The notes under the pieces: generated by a model | Seen by the model: only the letters and a program-made list of their open reading frames with translations | Told to the model about the DNA's origin: nothing | Database searches by the model: none | Translations under genes and position numbers: made by a program | Part shown: in pieces, positions 1 to 13,388 of the stretch | How the letters are laid out: each line of letters starts with the position of its first letter | How positions within the stretch are numbered: position 1 is the first letter of the stretch | Assembly (NCBI GenBank): GCA_035582835.1 | Contig: JAYKAV010003266.1 | Location: 5,705,795-5,769,794 of the forward strand | Direction of reading: 5' to 3' | Length of the DNA stretch: 64,000 nucleotides | Origin: Phoebastria nigripes | Lineage: Eukaryota > Chordata > Aves > Procellariiformes > Diomedeidae

Positions 1-213
1 TTTATAAATAAATAATGAGTGGATTGATTAGTCACTTCCCTCCGACTCCAGGCCTCTCACCCCCGACCGTTTGTTGGCTTAAATGGAAACTTCTCCAAAC
101 TCTTCTAGATGGTACCAGAATGCGATTCTCCTTGGGATGAGGCGGGAGTGTTTAAGCATCCGAAAAATCTCTCCTTCACCTTTTTTCCCCGTCTTGCTTA
201 GACATAAGGCTGG

Positions 214-303
214 TTTTATCCTTGCTCACCCACTTACCCATGGGGTCCCACTCCAGGGGTCTGGAATGGGACCCTATGGGTAAGTGGGTGAGCAAGGATG
301 AAG
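214..303 (+). repeat. 90-base near-perfect inverted repeat (long hairpin)
   Basis: The left arm 214-256 is complementary to the right arm 261-303, leaving a four-base loop (257-260, GGGT). Of 43 opposed positions, 39 are Watson-Crick pairs, three are G-U pairs (214/303, 217/300, 242/275) and one is a C-A mismatch (251/266). The three wobbles are G-U only in the plus-strand transcript and become A-C on the other strand, so plus-strand RNA would fold better. The size suits a miRNA precursor or a small hairpin element. Neither transcription nor family membership can be seen from the sequence. Confidence 0.9.
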
Positions 304-3300
304 AGGAGGTGTTAGCTGGATGGATGCACCCACTCTGGGGTCCTCACTGCTGGGACTTGGCCAAGGTGGGGGGTACATTAAGGCAGGATCATGCCCACAA
401 GCCAGCCTGGCCCCGTGCACCGCAGGGAAGGATGCTCTACCTCTTTTCTCCCTCCTACAAGGCCTAGGGCAAGTCCCTTTAGCACAAACCCTCAAAAAAA
501 AAAAAAGGGCTTGGTGTCCTGTGGGTGCTTTAAAAACCCCGTCCCCCTGCAACGAGTCACTGCCTGTGGTTATGCACAAGGTGGTTTTATCCTGGGTGGG
601 AAGAAGCATTTACTGGAGTGTCTCCCCCCATTAACCCCTCGCCTGCTGCTAAATGTGCTTGCTGGGGGAGAAAGGAGGAAGGGGCCAAGCCAGAAGTCCC
701 CACCTCTGTTCCCTGTCCCCCCAGGCCAGGTTTGTGCCCTCCCTGATGTGGTACACCGGCAGCTGCATCCTCCTATTTAGAGGAAATCTATAAACCACTT
801 AGTACAGAGCGAACCCGCCAGCCTTCCAGCAGCCTTCTGCGGAAAATTGATCAGCCAAGGGTTTAATCTTGGTGTTTTCTTTTTTTGCCCCCTTTCTCTC
901 TCTTTCTCTGCTTTTCTGGGCCACCCTCAGTGACAGCACCCAGCACCCAACGGGCTTCATCCTGCTCCCACCTCTCAGGCAGCGGTACGAAGCCCCACAG
1001 CCGATGCCCCCATGCCCAGCGGGCTCCCCACATCAGCCCTGGGGTTTTGGGGACAGTTTGAGCCTGGCCGGCATCCAAGGTCCCATGGAAAGGGTATCTG
1101 AGCTGCCTGTGGGCTCTGCTGCACTCGATGCCATCCCTGGGCTGAAAGGGGGTGACATCCCCCCATGGGGTCCTTCAATCCATACAGACCAGTAAAATCT
1201 CCCCGGTGCATGGACGTTTCCTTCTCTCTTCATTTCCAGAGGTGGGGAGAGCAACCAAGAGCTGGGAAACCATCCCCAGCCAACCTGCACGTTGGTGCTT
1301 AGCTCATCTGCACACTCTCCTTGCAGGCTCTGAAATCTCTGGGGATGGGTGAACTAAGCCAACCAGGCAAAGCCCACAATGCCAAAAAGGTTGCAGATCT
1401 TGCCATCAACCTCAGAGGAAGGAGTAAACCCAGCCCAGATAACCTGAACCTGCACCTACACCCAGAAAACCCCCACATCTGGCCAGGACCCAGCACAACT
1501 GCTTTGGCCGCAGGGGCTGGTGCAGAGATTAGAGCCATTCCTGAGCAGGGAGCTGGGGGAATGTTTATTTTTTTCACAGAAAAATTATGACTCATTGATT
1601 GAATGGCTTTTGTTGTTGTTGTTGTGGTGGGAAACATATTGTTTTGATTAATATCTTGGCTTGGGAATGTAGATGAGGAAAAAGATTTGAAGTTTTCAGA
1701 GCATCCCATTGGGAAGACAAAATCTCTTTTGTTTCAAATGTTAAGTTGGTTGGGAAAAGGCTTTTAAAAGGTTAAAACTGAGTGAAATTCTTGACTTAAG
1801 AGCAACACTCATACAAATTTGCAAACTGCAAAAATTTTTGATGTCCCAAACTCTACATTTACTCTAGTTCTAGGGAGGAAAAACAACTAACCNCCCCGCC
1901 AAAGAGCCTCCAGAGGTGGGAAAGCTGATTCCAGCCCAGAAATTGCCTTTAAAAGAAGGATTATAAGGTCAGGGTCTGTGGAGGTACCTTGGACCTGCTT
2001 TTTGTCCAAGGATGGCCCCAAAGCTGCTGCGGTGGTAGAGCTGTAGATCTAAGCCATGGCACAAGCGGGAGCTGCTGGTGCTGGCTGGTCCCCCCTCCCC
2101 GGGTGACAGCTCGGTGGCTGGGACATCACTCCGGGGTGTGGAGAAAGGGCTGGAGCCAGCGGCAAAATCCCTCCTGGATTTTTTTTTTTTTTTGCCTTTT
2201 CACTGGAGGATGATGAAGGGATTTGCAACCAGAGTCTTGCCGGGAGGAGGACTGACAGCACCACGAGCACGTCTTCATATACGCAGGCTGGTGCAGGGAG
2301 AAATGCAAGAGCAAAGGGTACTCNGTGCATTTAAAACCGCTCTTGCAAAGCTGGAAAACCCCCAATCCTGGTGAAAACCACTCAGAGCTCCAGAAAGAAA
2401 ATGCCCAGGGTTTCAGTAACATCCCAAAGAGGACTCGAAGCAGAGCCTTGGGGAGATGCAGGCTCACCCCGCATGGGGGGGGATGAGGTGGCCGTCAAGG
2501 GACATGTCAGCTGAGGACCCCCGAGCACCACATCTCTGCAGACACGGTGGCAGTAATTGCTCCAAACTATTACCTACAGGAAGGGTTGCAAAATACCGAA
2601 GTGATGCTGAAGCAGGAGGAGGCACTCGGGCACACAGCAGCTTCCCAGGGACGTGCTGTTCTCCTACGCGCCGCGAATAAAAATAAAATAAAACCAATGT
2701 TGGGATGGGGTTTGTCCCTGGAGGGGATCCCTAATTCCTGCAATGAGCTCCCAGATGTTCCCAATCCATTGGGGTTGGGTAAATATCCCCATAGCTGCCC
2801 CTTGTATCCGGGCTGGATGCTGCACCGGGAGCTGGGAGACAGCATGGGCCCACACATTATTTTAATGTCAGACGTTGTTTTCTTGTTTTCCAGGTGTAGA
2901 GCAGAGCTCAGGGAGCTGCAGACCAGAGCAGAGGGGATTTGCTGATCGGTTTTATGGCAATCATAAATTCGGGTGAAATTCCACCAAGGTTTTGAGCTGG
3001 GGGAAGGCAGCAGAGGAGAGGGGAGGAGAGTGCTGGAAGTTGAACTGTGTTGTTTGGATACTCCTTCTAATAAAATGTTCATCTCTTTCCTATGGTGGAA
3101 ATACATAGCTTCCTGAACTGCCCTTTTTCAGAAGCGCAGAAAGGCTTGGACATTTGCTCCTTACTAATGCATAAATCAGTTTTTTCCCCTGGAGCTCCCT
3201 TGTCNCTGCCCCAGCGCATACACAGCCAAGGAAATGTCCCATCCTGTCCCCATGGCACCTGCCACCCTCCCCATGCGCTGTCCCCACCTCGCCCCCCCTC

Positions 3301-6300
3301 CACGGGGCCGCCCCCCAAGCCAGAGGCTCTGCTCAGGTTCACCCTCCCCAAGTTCAGCTCTAGACATCTTGGTGCTATTTAAATATTTACAGCAGACGGT
3401 GGTAAGAAAGATTGAAACATGAATTATTCACAGCTTCGCTTTTATCTTGGCAAGGGCCATTGTATTTAGCAGGGAGGATTCCTCCGGCGGAGGGATGGGC
3501 CACTTTGGGCTGGGCAAAGTGGTCAAGAAAGTGGGGAGGGAGGGAGGGTCTCGGGGTGGCCGGGGGGAAACCGAGTGGACACGTAGAGGGCATGGCGAGA
3601 TGAACCTGGCACCGATGCAAGATGTGCTTTTTTTCCTCCTTGCACGTCTTTCTAAGTGGCACAGGGCTGGGGCACGGGGAGGACGCGTCGGTACCCTGCT
3701 GACGTGCCTGGGCACGTCGGAGGTCTCCGGGTGCGGGAGATGCTGCGGCGCCTGCACGGCCCCGTGTCCGGGTGTAAGTCCTGGCTCCAGGCTTGTCCCC
3801 AAGGCTGTATATCCCCGTGCCTGGGGCAAGGTGGTGATTGCAAAAGGGTCTGCGTCCCACTGTCATCACTTCGGGCATCCCTGGGGCTGGGTGGTTTTGT
3901 AACCCAGCCTGCGTGGCTCAAAAGGGAGCGATTTCCCGCAGGTAACACTGTTCACGCAACTGGTTTCCAGCGATTGGGGAATTTGTTGCAAATCCCTCCA
4001 TACTCCTGCTCACCCCCGAGCAATTTACCCCAAGGGGGCTCACAGAATACCCTGCAAGTGTTTTTTCTGGGGTCTCAAGGGCTTCAATCACACCCTCGAG
4101 GCAAAAGTGAGTGTTCAAAACCTCAACTGCAAAAGGGGGAAAATCCTCTTTGCCTTTCTGTCCCTGGCAGCTTCTCCCCATCAGGATTGACTCCCACCAG
4201 CCTGCNGATGGATTTTGACACCATTTTGGATCTAAAGGGGAGCAGGTGACACAAATCGGAGTCAGTTTTTGGAGGGGAGGAGTGGGGGAGAAACACGTTG
4301 GGAAAAAAAAAACCCACAACCCTGTGTCTCCTTCTCCCTGGGATTAGGGCTTGTTCTCAAGCTGGTGGCATCTTGTTTGCATCTAAATAAGCCTGAACCT
4401 GGTGCTGGACCAGTCTCACCAGTATGGCCATGTGGAAGAACCCAGGAGCATCCTGCCTGCGAAGGCAGAGTCTGGCCCTGCAGCCCAGCCCTGCTAAATG
4501 TCCAGTTCAGAGGGAGGGAAGCCAGCACCGGTCTCGCCGTGCCGGCTGCGGCACCACGGTGGTTTGCAACGAGCAGGACATCCCTGCCCTTTGACTCCGC
4601 TGGTTCCCACTGTGGGAGGATCCGGCCCTCTCTGGCTTTCCAAGCTGCATTTTCTTTGCCTGCAGCGGGAGGCGTGGAGGGAGGCTGTTTGATTTGCAGC
4701 TCTGTTTCCTTTGCCATCCCTGGCAAGAGCAAAATTAAAATGGGGTTTTCTAGCTCCTGCCTCCCCACGGAGGCTGCAAATCCTTCGCGGAGCAGCAAGA
4801 GGGGAGCGGGCAGCCAAAAGGCAGCTTGCGACACAGCTCGGAGCAGGATCAGGCCCCGTGGGGCTGCCAGGGCGGCGGAGCAGCCGGTCTCTGCTGCCAG
4901 CCTGGCCCGTGCCAAGCGCCGGAGGCTTTTCCTTAAAGGGCGCTTTCCCATTATTCAGCCTAAAAACTCCCTTTCTAAGTCATCNCTGACGGGGGGGGCC
5001 GGCCTGACTTGCTGGGGATACTCCATGTTACCCTAGGTGGGGATTTGGCCCCTCGACTCCATAGCTGCAGTCAGGGGGGGTTTGCACCCTTTTGGCCCTG
5101 GGCTCAGCTCCCACAGCCCCACTGAACACCTGCACCGGCAGAACGATCCCTCTGTGCCTCAGTTTCCCTATGCCTGCAAGAGCCACCATACAAAGCTCGG
5201 GGGGATTANGTTTGTAACTGATGGCAAAACATTTTTTAGCTTTTCCTGGGAGGGTGTTTCCTTGCATACTGCCCCAGGGGGAAATTAAAGGCTAGAGAAG
5301 GGAGCGTCTGGATGCCCACACCCCGAAACGTGGGTGCTCTTACGGAGCAGCACNGGTTGCACGCATGGTTAGAGACTCAGCATCATCAACCTGCAAACGG
5401 CGGATGCCCTGGGTTTTTGCAGATGGGAAAAGCTGCGTTTCCTTGTTTGTGCGTGAGTGGGCACGTAGCATCACCAGGGCTTCCCTAAGAGGTTATTCAG
5501 CCATAATCAAAAAAAAGCGTTAAATGATTCTGCGTAATTAATCCCATGGAGATATCCCAGCGAGGGCTGCATCGTGCCAGTGGGGTGGGAGAGAGGGATC
5601 ATTCCTACTTAGTGGATGGAGAAATGACGTGTGAGGAGCTCATCTGAGGAGGAGAGAAATTCAGAAGGTTACACCAAGGGTTTGCCCAGCCTCGTAATTA
5701 AGGGCTATCCCTTCCCTGGGAAAGACCCATAATTATTTCCTTGCTCCTGGAGGAGAATTAGTCATTGCTGGCCCCAAAAAAGATATTTCTTATTTTGTCC
5801 TTCTCATTGCCAGTGAGGACGGGGGGTGCCCAGGCAGCTGACTGAGGGCTGTCCCTGTCCCTGTGCCTAAACCAGAGGCAGCTCCAGTTTGATGTGGGAT
5901 TTCAAGGGGCTCCCCAATGCAACCCCCACCCCAAAAGCTAATCTCTGGCTACCCAAATTTCAGCCCAGCCTCAGGCTTTCAGTGCACTGCAGCAAAGCTC
6001 TGTCCCAGCCGGGATTTGCTGTGGGCATAGCTTTAATATTTTGCTTAAAGTCTTTTCCAAGAAGCCCCCCGGAGCTGGAGGGGATGGTGGCAGGTTGCAG
6101 GGCTGAGTGGGGTCATGGGCTGCCATCAGGGCAGGTAATGTTGGGATGAAAAGGAGCGTTTCTCCCTAATCCCAGCAAAGAAAGCCAGTGCTGGAGAGGG
6201 GACACTCCAGGGAGCTATTTCCCACTTGGGACTTGCTTCTGGAGGCGCCCCAAGGTTCAGCTCTCCAAGGGGTGCAGCACATCTTGCAGTTTTATGGGTG

Positions 6301-9300
6301 CAAACAGAGGCTCGTCTACCCCAGGATCGTCCAGGAGTGATCAACATCAGCTGCCCATGGAAGAGAATAGGGATGGGGACGGTGTCTCCACACCTTTCCC
6401 ATGTCACATCTCCAGGGATGGATGTCTTGGGGACTGTGCTGCAGAGCCCTGCCTGGTTCTGCATGAATTTGTCCCTGTGTGTGATCTGTGGGGTTGGGAA
6501 GATGGGCCAACCCTCAGCTACGGTCCAGCACCTTCCAGTGATGGCCTAGCATCTTCATCGCTCCTTTTCACCTTCTTAGTAAAGCAGTGGGGAATGGGGA
6601 GGGAGGATGCTGCGGGTCAAACAGGGTGCCCAACTTCATGGGTGCTGGTCACCACCAAGATCCTTTTCCTTCCTCTATTCCCTGCTCAATTCCTAGATTT
6701 TCACCCAGATTTTCAGCCCAACCAGCACATCTGGTCCTGACCAGCAGGAAAACCTGCTCATCAGCATCATCAGGGGAGCTGCAGCCTTCCAAAGCTGTGG
6801 GCTAGTTGGGCACCTGAGGAATGAGGCTGATAATCTGGTGAGCAGCTCCACCTGCCTGAGGTTAGAAAAGGACCTTTGGCAAAGGCAAACCCGTCTGGGA
6901 TCATCCCTGGGGCTGCTGGTCCTACTGGGACAGCCAGGTATGTTCTGCTCTTGGGTTAAAGCAGGCGAGCAAGGCCAGGCAGAGTTTAGAGGGGAGCAGG
7001 GGTTGCGTTGAGGTCATTAGACAGCAATAAAACACGAGATGTGACTATTGGAGGGTGAGGAGCCGTATTTCACATGCAGCAGTGCTGGGGATGTTGTGAC
7101 AGTTTTGTGGCAGCTCCTGTCTGCATCGTCCTCCCGTGCGGGATCCGGGGAGGGGGAAGAGGGGTTGTTAATGGAAAGGATGAGCAGAGGTGGGTTTCTG
7201 TGGGTTGTTTTGTTTTACACCAGTGAATTTTGCTGACTTGTTTCGGGGCACGCACTGTTGAAGCGGGGGTGAGGTGCTGCCTGCTGAGCTGGCAGGAGCA
7301 GGGCTGAGGGGGGATGGAGGGGAACTTTTNGGGGCAGCAATGAGAACCCAGCCCCCAGGAGCCACCTGGAGTTAGAAGCAAACACCTCATTTTTTTCAAA
7401 TGCCTATTTTTAATATTTCACCCCAGGAAGGCTGTGGGGTGCAACGGCCATTGGGCTGATGAATATATCAATGTCTAAGAGCTCCCGATGAATATATCAG
7501 TGTTTAAGAGGGTCTAAGTGTAACCTCTCCCTGCCCAAGGGGCTGAGTGGGTGGATTTTTCCCTTTTTTACCCCAAAGAGGGTAAATTTTGCAGAGGGCA
7601 CTTGTACCCCTTTAACTTCCAGGAGCATCACTGCATCAAGGCAGGTTTACACGAGTTGAGGACCCACGGCAGGTTTTTAAACATCACATTGGGGATGAAA
7701 TAGGGAGAGAATGGATGAAGGAGGGTGAAGGGGCTCCCGTCTGTCAGGTCTTTTCCCATCACTTCTGCTCAGTTGTGCATGGACTGACGGAACNGGATGT
7801 GACAGGTCATCGCGCCCATTTGCCAGGCTTTGGGAGTTCTCTGGAAACTGGGTTTTGGATTGCAAGAGCTGAGCTTGGGGGAAGAAAACAGCAGGAGAGA
7901 ACGCTGGAAATTTAGGGAGAATGCTGGAAAGCCTCATCTCCACCAAGACCGTTCCTGAACCATATCTTTGCCCTTTGCATCCAGCACCTCTGCCTCCGTC
8001 ACAGGAGTGAAGTTTCATGATCTAACGCTTCGTTCCCACCAAGAAAAAGTACCTGCCTTTTCCCCAGCTCTGGCATGAGCCCATTTGAGCTCTAAACCAG
8101 CAGAAAAGTGAGTTATTTTGTAGCAGGTGAGTAAGTTGAGGGGGCTGGGAGAGGGGAAAAGGGACCTTTCCTGTGCCTGCAGCATCCTGGCTGATGCAAA
8201 TGTTGGTAGCCATCACCAAGAGCCCCCTCTCCCCCTTGCCCTAGGGGAGTGGGGCTGAGAAAACACTTGTTAGGGAAAAACCTGGCTTTTCATCCCAGGG
8301 GTGAATGATTTTTAGGGGAATATGTACAGACTTGAGGTCCAGAATATGAAACAGCTGTGAACCAACCTCTTATGGCAGCTCCTGAGAGCTGGTGCCTAAA
8401 TCCCTGGGACAGTTTGATCCTAGATCCCTAAATCCGGTGGCTTTTGGTAGCAGAAGAGTCCCCCTCTGCGTTTCCACCCTTGCCTTCCTCCTCGGAGTGA
8501 GGAGCATCAGCAGGAGCCTGGTACATGAGTGGGGCCTGGCAGGTTTCCAGCTCTGCTTTCACCTAAAATCTTCAGCTTTTTAATTACAAGCAAGAAATTA
8601 CCCCAGCAGCCTGTGCCAGCCCCTCCGCAGTGGGCAGGTCTCACCTTCGGGGTCAGATAACCGCAGCTTGGGGTTAAGAATATATGTTGAGATACAGGAA
8701 ACAGCTTGAATACTTGTTCCTATGTAATTATATCTATATGCATATTGATACATATGTTTTTCCATTCTCTTTTGTCTCTCTATATGTGTGCAGGTAGAGG
8801 TTTACATATCCATGCACACACTTTATCTCCTTCCCTAGAGAGCAATGGCACCAGGTGAAGCAGCTTCNTCTACACCTTTCTAATCAGCCCAGTAAGTCCT
8901 ATTTTCATTTGAGGTGAAAGTTTTCCCCCAAAAGACCGATTCTTTTTGTCCCCAGGCTCAGCCTTCATTGCAATGCATCCCTGCTCCCCGCCAGCAGCCC
9001 GAGAGGCTGTCAGAGCTGAGACCTGCTGCAGCCGATGTCCCATTAAGCATCTCTTAGTGCAATGGCTTCATTCATACCCACGGCTGGATGGATTTTCGTC
9101 ACTGGGAATAACCTCGCTCCCCTGCTGCGTGTGTTGAAATGGGTGATTTTAATAGTGAAGAGGGGAACTAGAGCCCTGAAAATCCCTCCTGGTGCGTGTG
9201 TGCCCATAGGTAGCGCATCCCTACATAAAACATATGCACCACTGTCCTCTTCTGGCTGGAGCTGTTACATCACAGCCACTTGCCAACACCTGCAGGACCC

Positions 9301-10516
9301 TTTTTTTGGGGGTAAATTTGCCATATGCCATCCCTCCCTGCTGCAGAGGATGGGACCTGGGGGCCTGACTTCATCAGCAGCACAGCCCTGGGTTTGGGCA
9401 GCGAGGGGGTGGGGGTCTGGATGCTGGGGACCACGGGGTGCTACGGTGGGTTGCCCCCCATCCTGGTGAGATTTAAATAAATGTTGTGGCNTGCTGTGAA
9501 AATACAGTGTCTTCACCTAAGCTGCTATATTTCCATCCCCCAGACAGGGGCACTGTTGGATTTAATTCCTGGTACAAGATATTTTGATCTTTTTTGCTTT
9601 ACGGTCCACTGGAGCTTCTCTGGGAGGGGCACAAATTCCCCTGCGAGGTGAATTTAAGATTAGTGACAGTAACTTTAATTTTCTTGGTCATTTTTTCAGA
9701 GCCACCTTTAGCCAGCAATACCCGGTAACCACAGAGCAGACAGAAACTGCTGCTTTGGAGACACCAGCAAGCACTTTCTGATGTTACCAGGCTTTAGCTG
9801 CTGCAGGGACTTGATTTGGAGGCTCAGACAGAATAACCTGTACAGGCAGAGCTGCTCCCGCAAGCTGCCCACCGTGTATCGAAGGAGGAATGAAGGGAGC
9901 AGACCTCCACCTCCCTCACCCGGTGCAAAGGGATGTTTTGGCAGCTCAGCCCTCTTGTGTGCTCTGTGCCTCAGTTTCCCCATCTATAACCTTGCCTTGG
10001 ACAGGGTTTTGAGGCAATGAAGTGATCCCACACTTGACCTTATGACTCTGTAAAGCAGGAATATCCGTTTAGGATGGATGTTGCCTTATGCTTGTCTCCT
10101 GCACCGCGCAGGAGGGAGCCCTCCCTTCTGCCACGGCTCCAGTGAAGTTGATTACAACCAGGGCACCAGAGCCATCTTCTCACCTTCCTCCTGGCTGTCC
10201 CCATCGTATGCAGGGAGAAGAAAGGACCTAGCAGAGGTCCTAATTTCAGACTTTCCCCCTTGCTCCTCTATCTTTCCTTCCCTAGTTTGCAGAGGCACTA
10301 AAGGAGGGGTATTACCACCCTCCCTTCCCTGCTACAGCCTTTTATTTCCCATCTGTGTCTCTTTTCTTCCCTGACTGTCTGAAAAGAAACCATCTCCCTC
10401 TCCTTTGCCTCACCGCTCACCCCAAAATGTGACACAGCCACATCTACATCCCTGCACCAGTCCAGNGGCAGAGATGAGGGGGATGAGGGCATCTCTTCCT
10501 CCCTTTGCTGTTGATT
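304..10516. other. intergenic, no gene seen
   Basis: About 10 kb of moderately GC-rich sequence. All open frames are short and overlap on both strands, show no recognisable domain, and are not tied to good splice signals. Single N bases occur at 1893, 2324, 3205 and elsewhere. The only structures noted are short poly-T/poly-A runs and a short direct repeat at 7458-7510. In human, KCNA2 lies beyond KCNA10 on this side, but no KCNA2 coding sequence is visible here. Confidence 0.7.
7458..7510. repeat. 24-base direct repeat, two copies
   Basis: A 24-base unit beginning GATGAATATATCA and ending TAAGAG occurs at 7458-7481 and again at 7487-7510. The copies differ by two bases and are separated by CTCCC. 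It looks like a small local duplication. No function is suggested. Confidence 0.8.
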
Positions 10517-11077
10517 CGAGGGAGGTGATTCTGCNCCTCTACTCCACTCTGGTGAGACCTCCCCTGCAGTACTGCGTCCAGCTCTGGGGTCCTCAGCACA
10601 AGAAAGACATGGACCTGTTGGAGTGGGTCCAGAGGAGGTCACAAAAATGATCAGGGGGATGGAACGCCTCTGCTATGAGGACAGGCTGAGANAGTTGGGG
10701 TGGTTCAGCCTGGAGAAGAGAAGACTCCAGGGAGACCTTATTGGGGCCTTTCAGTACTTAAAAGGGGCTTATAAGAAAGATGGGGACAAACTTTTTAGCA
10801 GGGCCTGTAGCGATAGGACAAGGGGGAATGGTTTTAAACTAAAAGAGGGGAGATTTAGACTAGANATAAGGAAGAAATTTTTCACAATAAGGGTGGTGAA
10901 ACCCTGGCACAGGTTGCCCAGAGGGGTGGTAGATGCCCCATCCCTGGAAACATTCCAGGTCAGGTTGGACGGGGCTCTGAGCAACCTGATCTGGTTGAAG
11001 ATGTCCCTGCCCACNGCAGGGGGGTTGGACTAGATGAGCTTTAAAGGTCTCTTCCAACCCAAACTATTCTATGATTC
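10517..11077 (+). mobile_element. CR1 LINE 3' fragment
   Basis: A 5'-truncated CR1 non-LTR retrotransposon. Broken frames match the C-terminal end of CR1 ORF2, past the reverse transcriptase core: an [16 protein letters not shown] stretch, then [12 protein letters not shown], then DRTRGNG and PWHRLPRG. The element ends with GGTCTCTTCCAACCC and ATTCTATGATTC, the CR1-type 3' tail. Frame changes and stops show it is dead. It differs from the copies at 12.7 and 39.9 kb, so it belongs to another, probably older, subfamily. Confidence 0.93.
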
Positions 11078-12699
11078 CTCATCCTTTGGCTGATAGAAAA
11101 TGGACAAGCAATGGCCCCTTTGTGGAGGAGNCTGTTGTGGGGGTTAAATAAGGGCTGGAGATGGATGCTTTGATGTCATCCTTCATGGCTGTTGGGGTGA
11201 GATGCTGCTCTCCCCAGGGAGGAAGCAACAGTGCGAGCAGATATGTGCTCTGGTCAGAGGTGGTGGTGAGTTTCTTATTACTGATACAGAATAGCCTGAT
11301 TTCGGTGACCAGGAGCTGCTGTGACGTGGGTTAGGGTTATGCAAACCCGCCGAGAAGGTGACAGGGGTGGAACAGGAGCCTGCCCGTTGATGGGGCAGCA
11401 TCGAGTTGTNGGCAATGAAGACCCACAGGATGGAACTTCATTGGGGTCAGGGTGGGGTCCGGGGTGATTAGTGACAGTGTTTATAGACAGCCTGATGAGG
11501 GGGTGGGGATCAGATTGCCCAACACTGCCCCGGCATGAGGGATAGCATAGCATGACTCAGTGAAATCAGAGTGGGCAGAGAAAGCGATCATGAAAGATTA
11601 GAGAAGGGGGGAACGTTGGGGAAATGGGGCCTCTGGGCACAGGGACAGCGATGGTGGGGCCATCGTCCTCCAGTTAAAGAGCTGGTCTGGAGACTGGGAT
11701 GCTGCTCCTGGCTCTGCCCTAAATGCTCTTCACCTCCTCCGTGTATTGGGGATGGGGTTGCACTGCAGATCTGCCTGAGATCCCCAACTCAAAGCAATAG
11801 CAGAGGGTTAACCTGTATGAGCATCCCTTATTTTCTGTGCTCCTCTTGCTGACGGGAGCCAGCCCCAAAGCACAGGGGTGGCATGGTGGGCTCCAAGATG
11901 CTTAATAAAACACACTGCTGTGCCCCACATGGGTTCAGAGCAGGCTGAGCACACTGTGCCAGCAGATGGGCTCCAGCAGATTGTGGCCTCCTCTAAAAAT
12001 GTTGTGTGTGGGCTCCCTAACAGCATTTAGAGCTCAGGGAAGGAGCATCTGATGGGAAGGACCCTCCTGGCTGCAGCATCAGGCAGATACCAAAGTGCTG
12101 CCCACAAACCAGAAGGGAAACAGGGCTCGGGAAGGNGAGAGGGGAAACTGCTGCCCCTGTTGACGTAGGACTGGGTGACAGCCCTGGCCTGCCTGCAACC
12201 CAAGGGGCTGCTGAAACCTGCTGCCGTGTTATCCCAGCCGGGGATGCACTGACAAGGCAGATCCGTGCCCTCCCTGGGCTTTGCAGAGCTGGGGGCAGCT
12301 GTCGAGTTGCGCAGGGAACAGGGAGATCCTCAAACCTCCTTTTACTAAGTTAGTCTCAGCTTTCCCTTCTCCTGGTCTGGGTTTTTGGGGTGCTGGGGAT
12401 CCCAACTCCCAAGTGCATGGAGCCAACCCCCTTTTTTCTCCCCCCGTGAGGTTGCCCAGCCTTCCCCTTCCCTCTCTGCCTGCCAGGGACCTGCTGGAGC
12501 ATGGCCGGTGCCGAGCTGCTGGCGCTTGGCTGCCTGCACCCTCGGGCTGCTCCTGCCGGGGCCGGGCAGATGGCAGGCAGGGCAGGTCTCATCCTGCAAA
12601 GCTGCCCAGAGAAAGCCACTGTCAGAAGCTTTTGTTTTGTTGCCTGGAGCTTCTTTTCAGGTTCAGTGTTTCCAGGGCATCGATGGGTCTCTCATCGAT
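11078..12699. other. intergenic, no gene seen
   Basis: The sequence lies between two CR1 fragments. Open frames are short and lack recognisable domains. Nothing else stands out. Confidence 0.6.
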
Positions 12700-13388
12700 G
12701 GTTCGGAAAAGGACCTGGGGGTGCTGGTTGACAGCCGGCTGAACATGAGCCGGCAGTGTGCCCAGGTGGCCAAGAAGGCCAACGGCATCCTGGCCTCTAT
12801 CAGAAATAGTGTGGCCAGCAGGAGTAGGGAGGTGATCGTCCCCCTGTACTCGGCACTGGTGAGGCCGCACCTCGAATACTGTGTTCAGTTTTGGGCCCCT
12901 CACTACAAGAAGGACATTGAGGTGCTGGAGCGTGNNNNNNNNNNNNNNNNNNNNNNNNNNNNNNNNNNNNNNNNNNNNNNNNNNNNNNNNNNNNNNNNNN
13001 NNNNNNNNNNNNNNNNNNNNNNNNNNNNNNNNNNNNNNNNNNNNNNNNNNNNNNNNNNNNNNNNNNNNNNNNNNNNNNNNNNNNNNNNNNNNNNNNNNNN
13101 NNNNNNNNNNNNNNNNNNNNNNNNNNNNNNNNNNNNNNNNNNNNNNNNNCAAGTTGCGCCAGGGGAGGTTTAGATTGGACATTAGGAAGAATTTCTTTAC
13201 TGAAAGAGTGGTTAAGCATTGGAACAGGCTGCCCAGGGAAGTGGTGGAGTCACCATCCCTGGAGGTATTTAAAAGACNTGTAGATGAGGCNCTTAGGGAC
13301 ANGGTTTAGTGGGCATGGTGGTGTTNGGTTGACGGTTGGACTCGATGATCTTAGAGGTCCTTTCCAACCTTAATGATTCTATGATTCT
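12700..13388 (+). mobile_element. CR1 LINE 3' fragment interrupted by a gap
   Basis: The left part encodes the end of CR1 ORF2 in one clean frame ([17 protein letters not shown], then [17 protein letters not shown]). After an N run the right part continues with [21 protein letters not shown] and the CR1 3' end (GAGGTCCTTTCCAACCTTAATGATTCTATGATTC). The frame is open on both sides of the gap, so this is a fairly young insertion. The 5' boundary is approximate. Confidence 0.93.
12935..13149. other. assembly gap (215 N) inside CR1
   Basis: A run of N in the middle of a CR1 copy. By comparison with the other copies, the missing part should be ordinary CR1 3' sequence. Confidence 0.99.

Noticed and set aside
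4262..5036. Overlapping frames of 229 and 255 codons on opposite strands
   Set aside because: Both are open because the region is GC-rich. Neither shows a family motif or suitable splice pattern.
10623..11033. Apparent 136-codon gene
   Set aside because: It is the decayed C-terminal end of CR1 ORF2, not a host gene.
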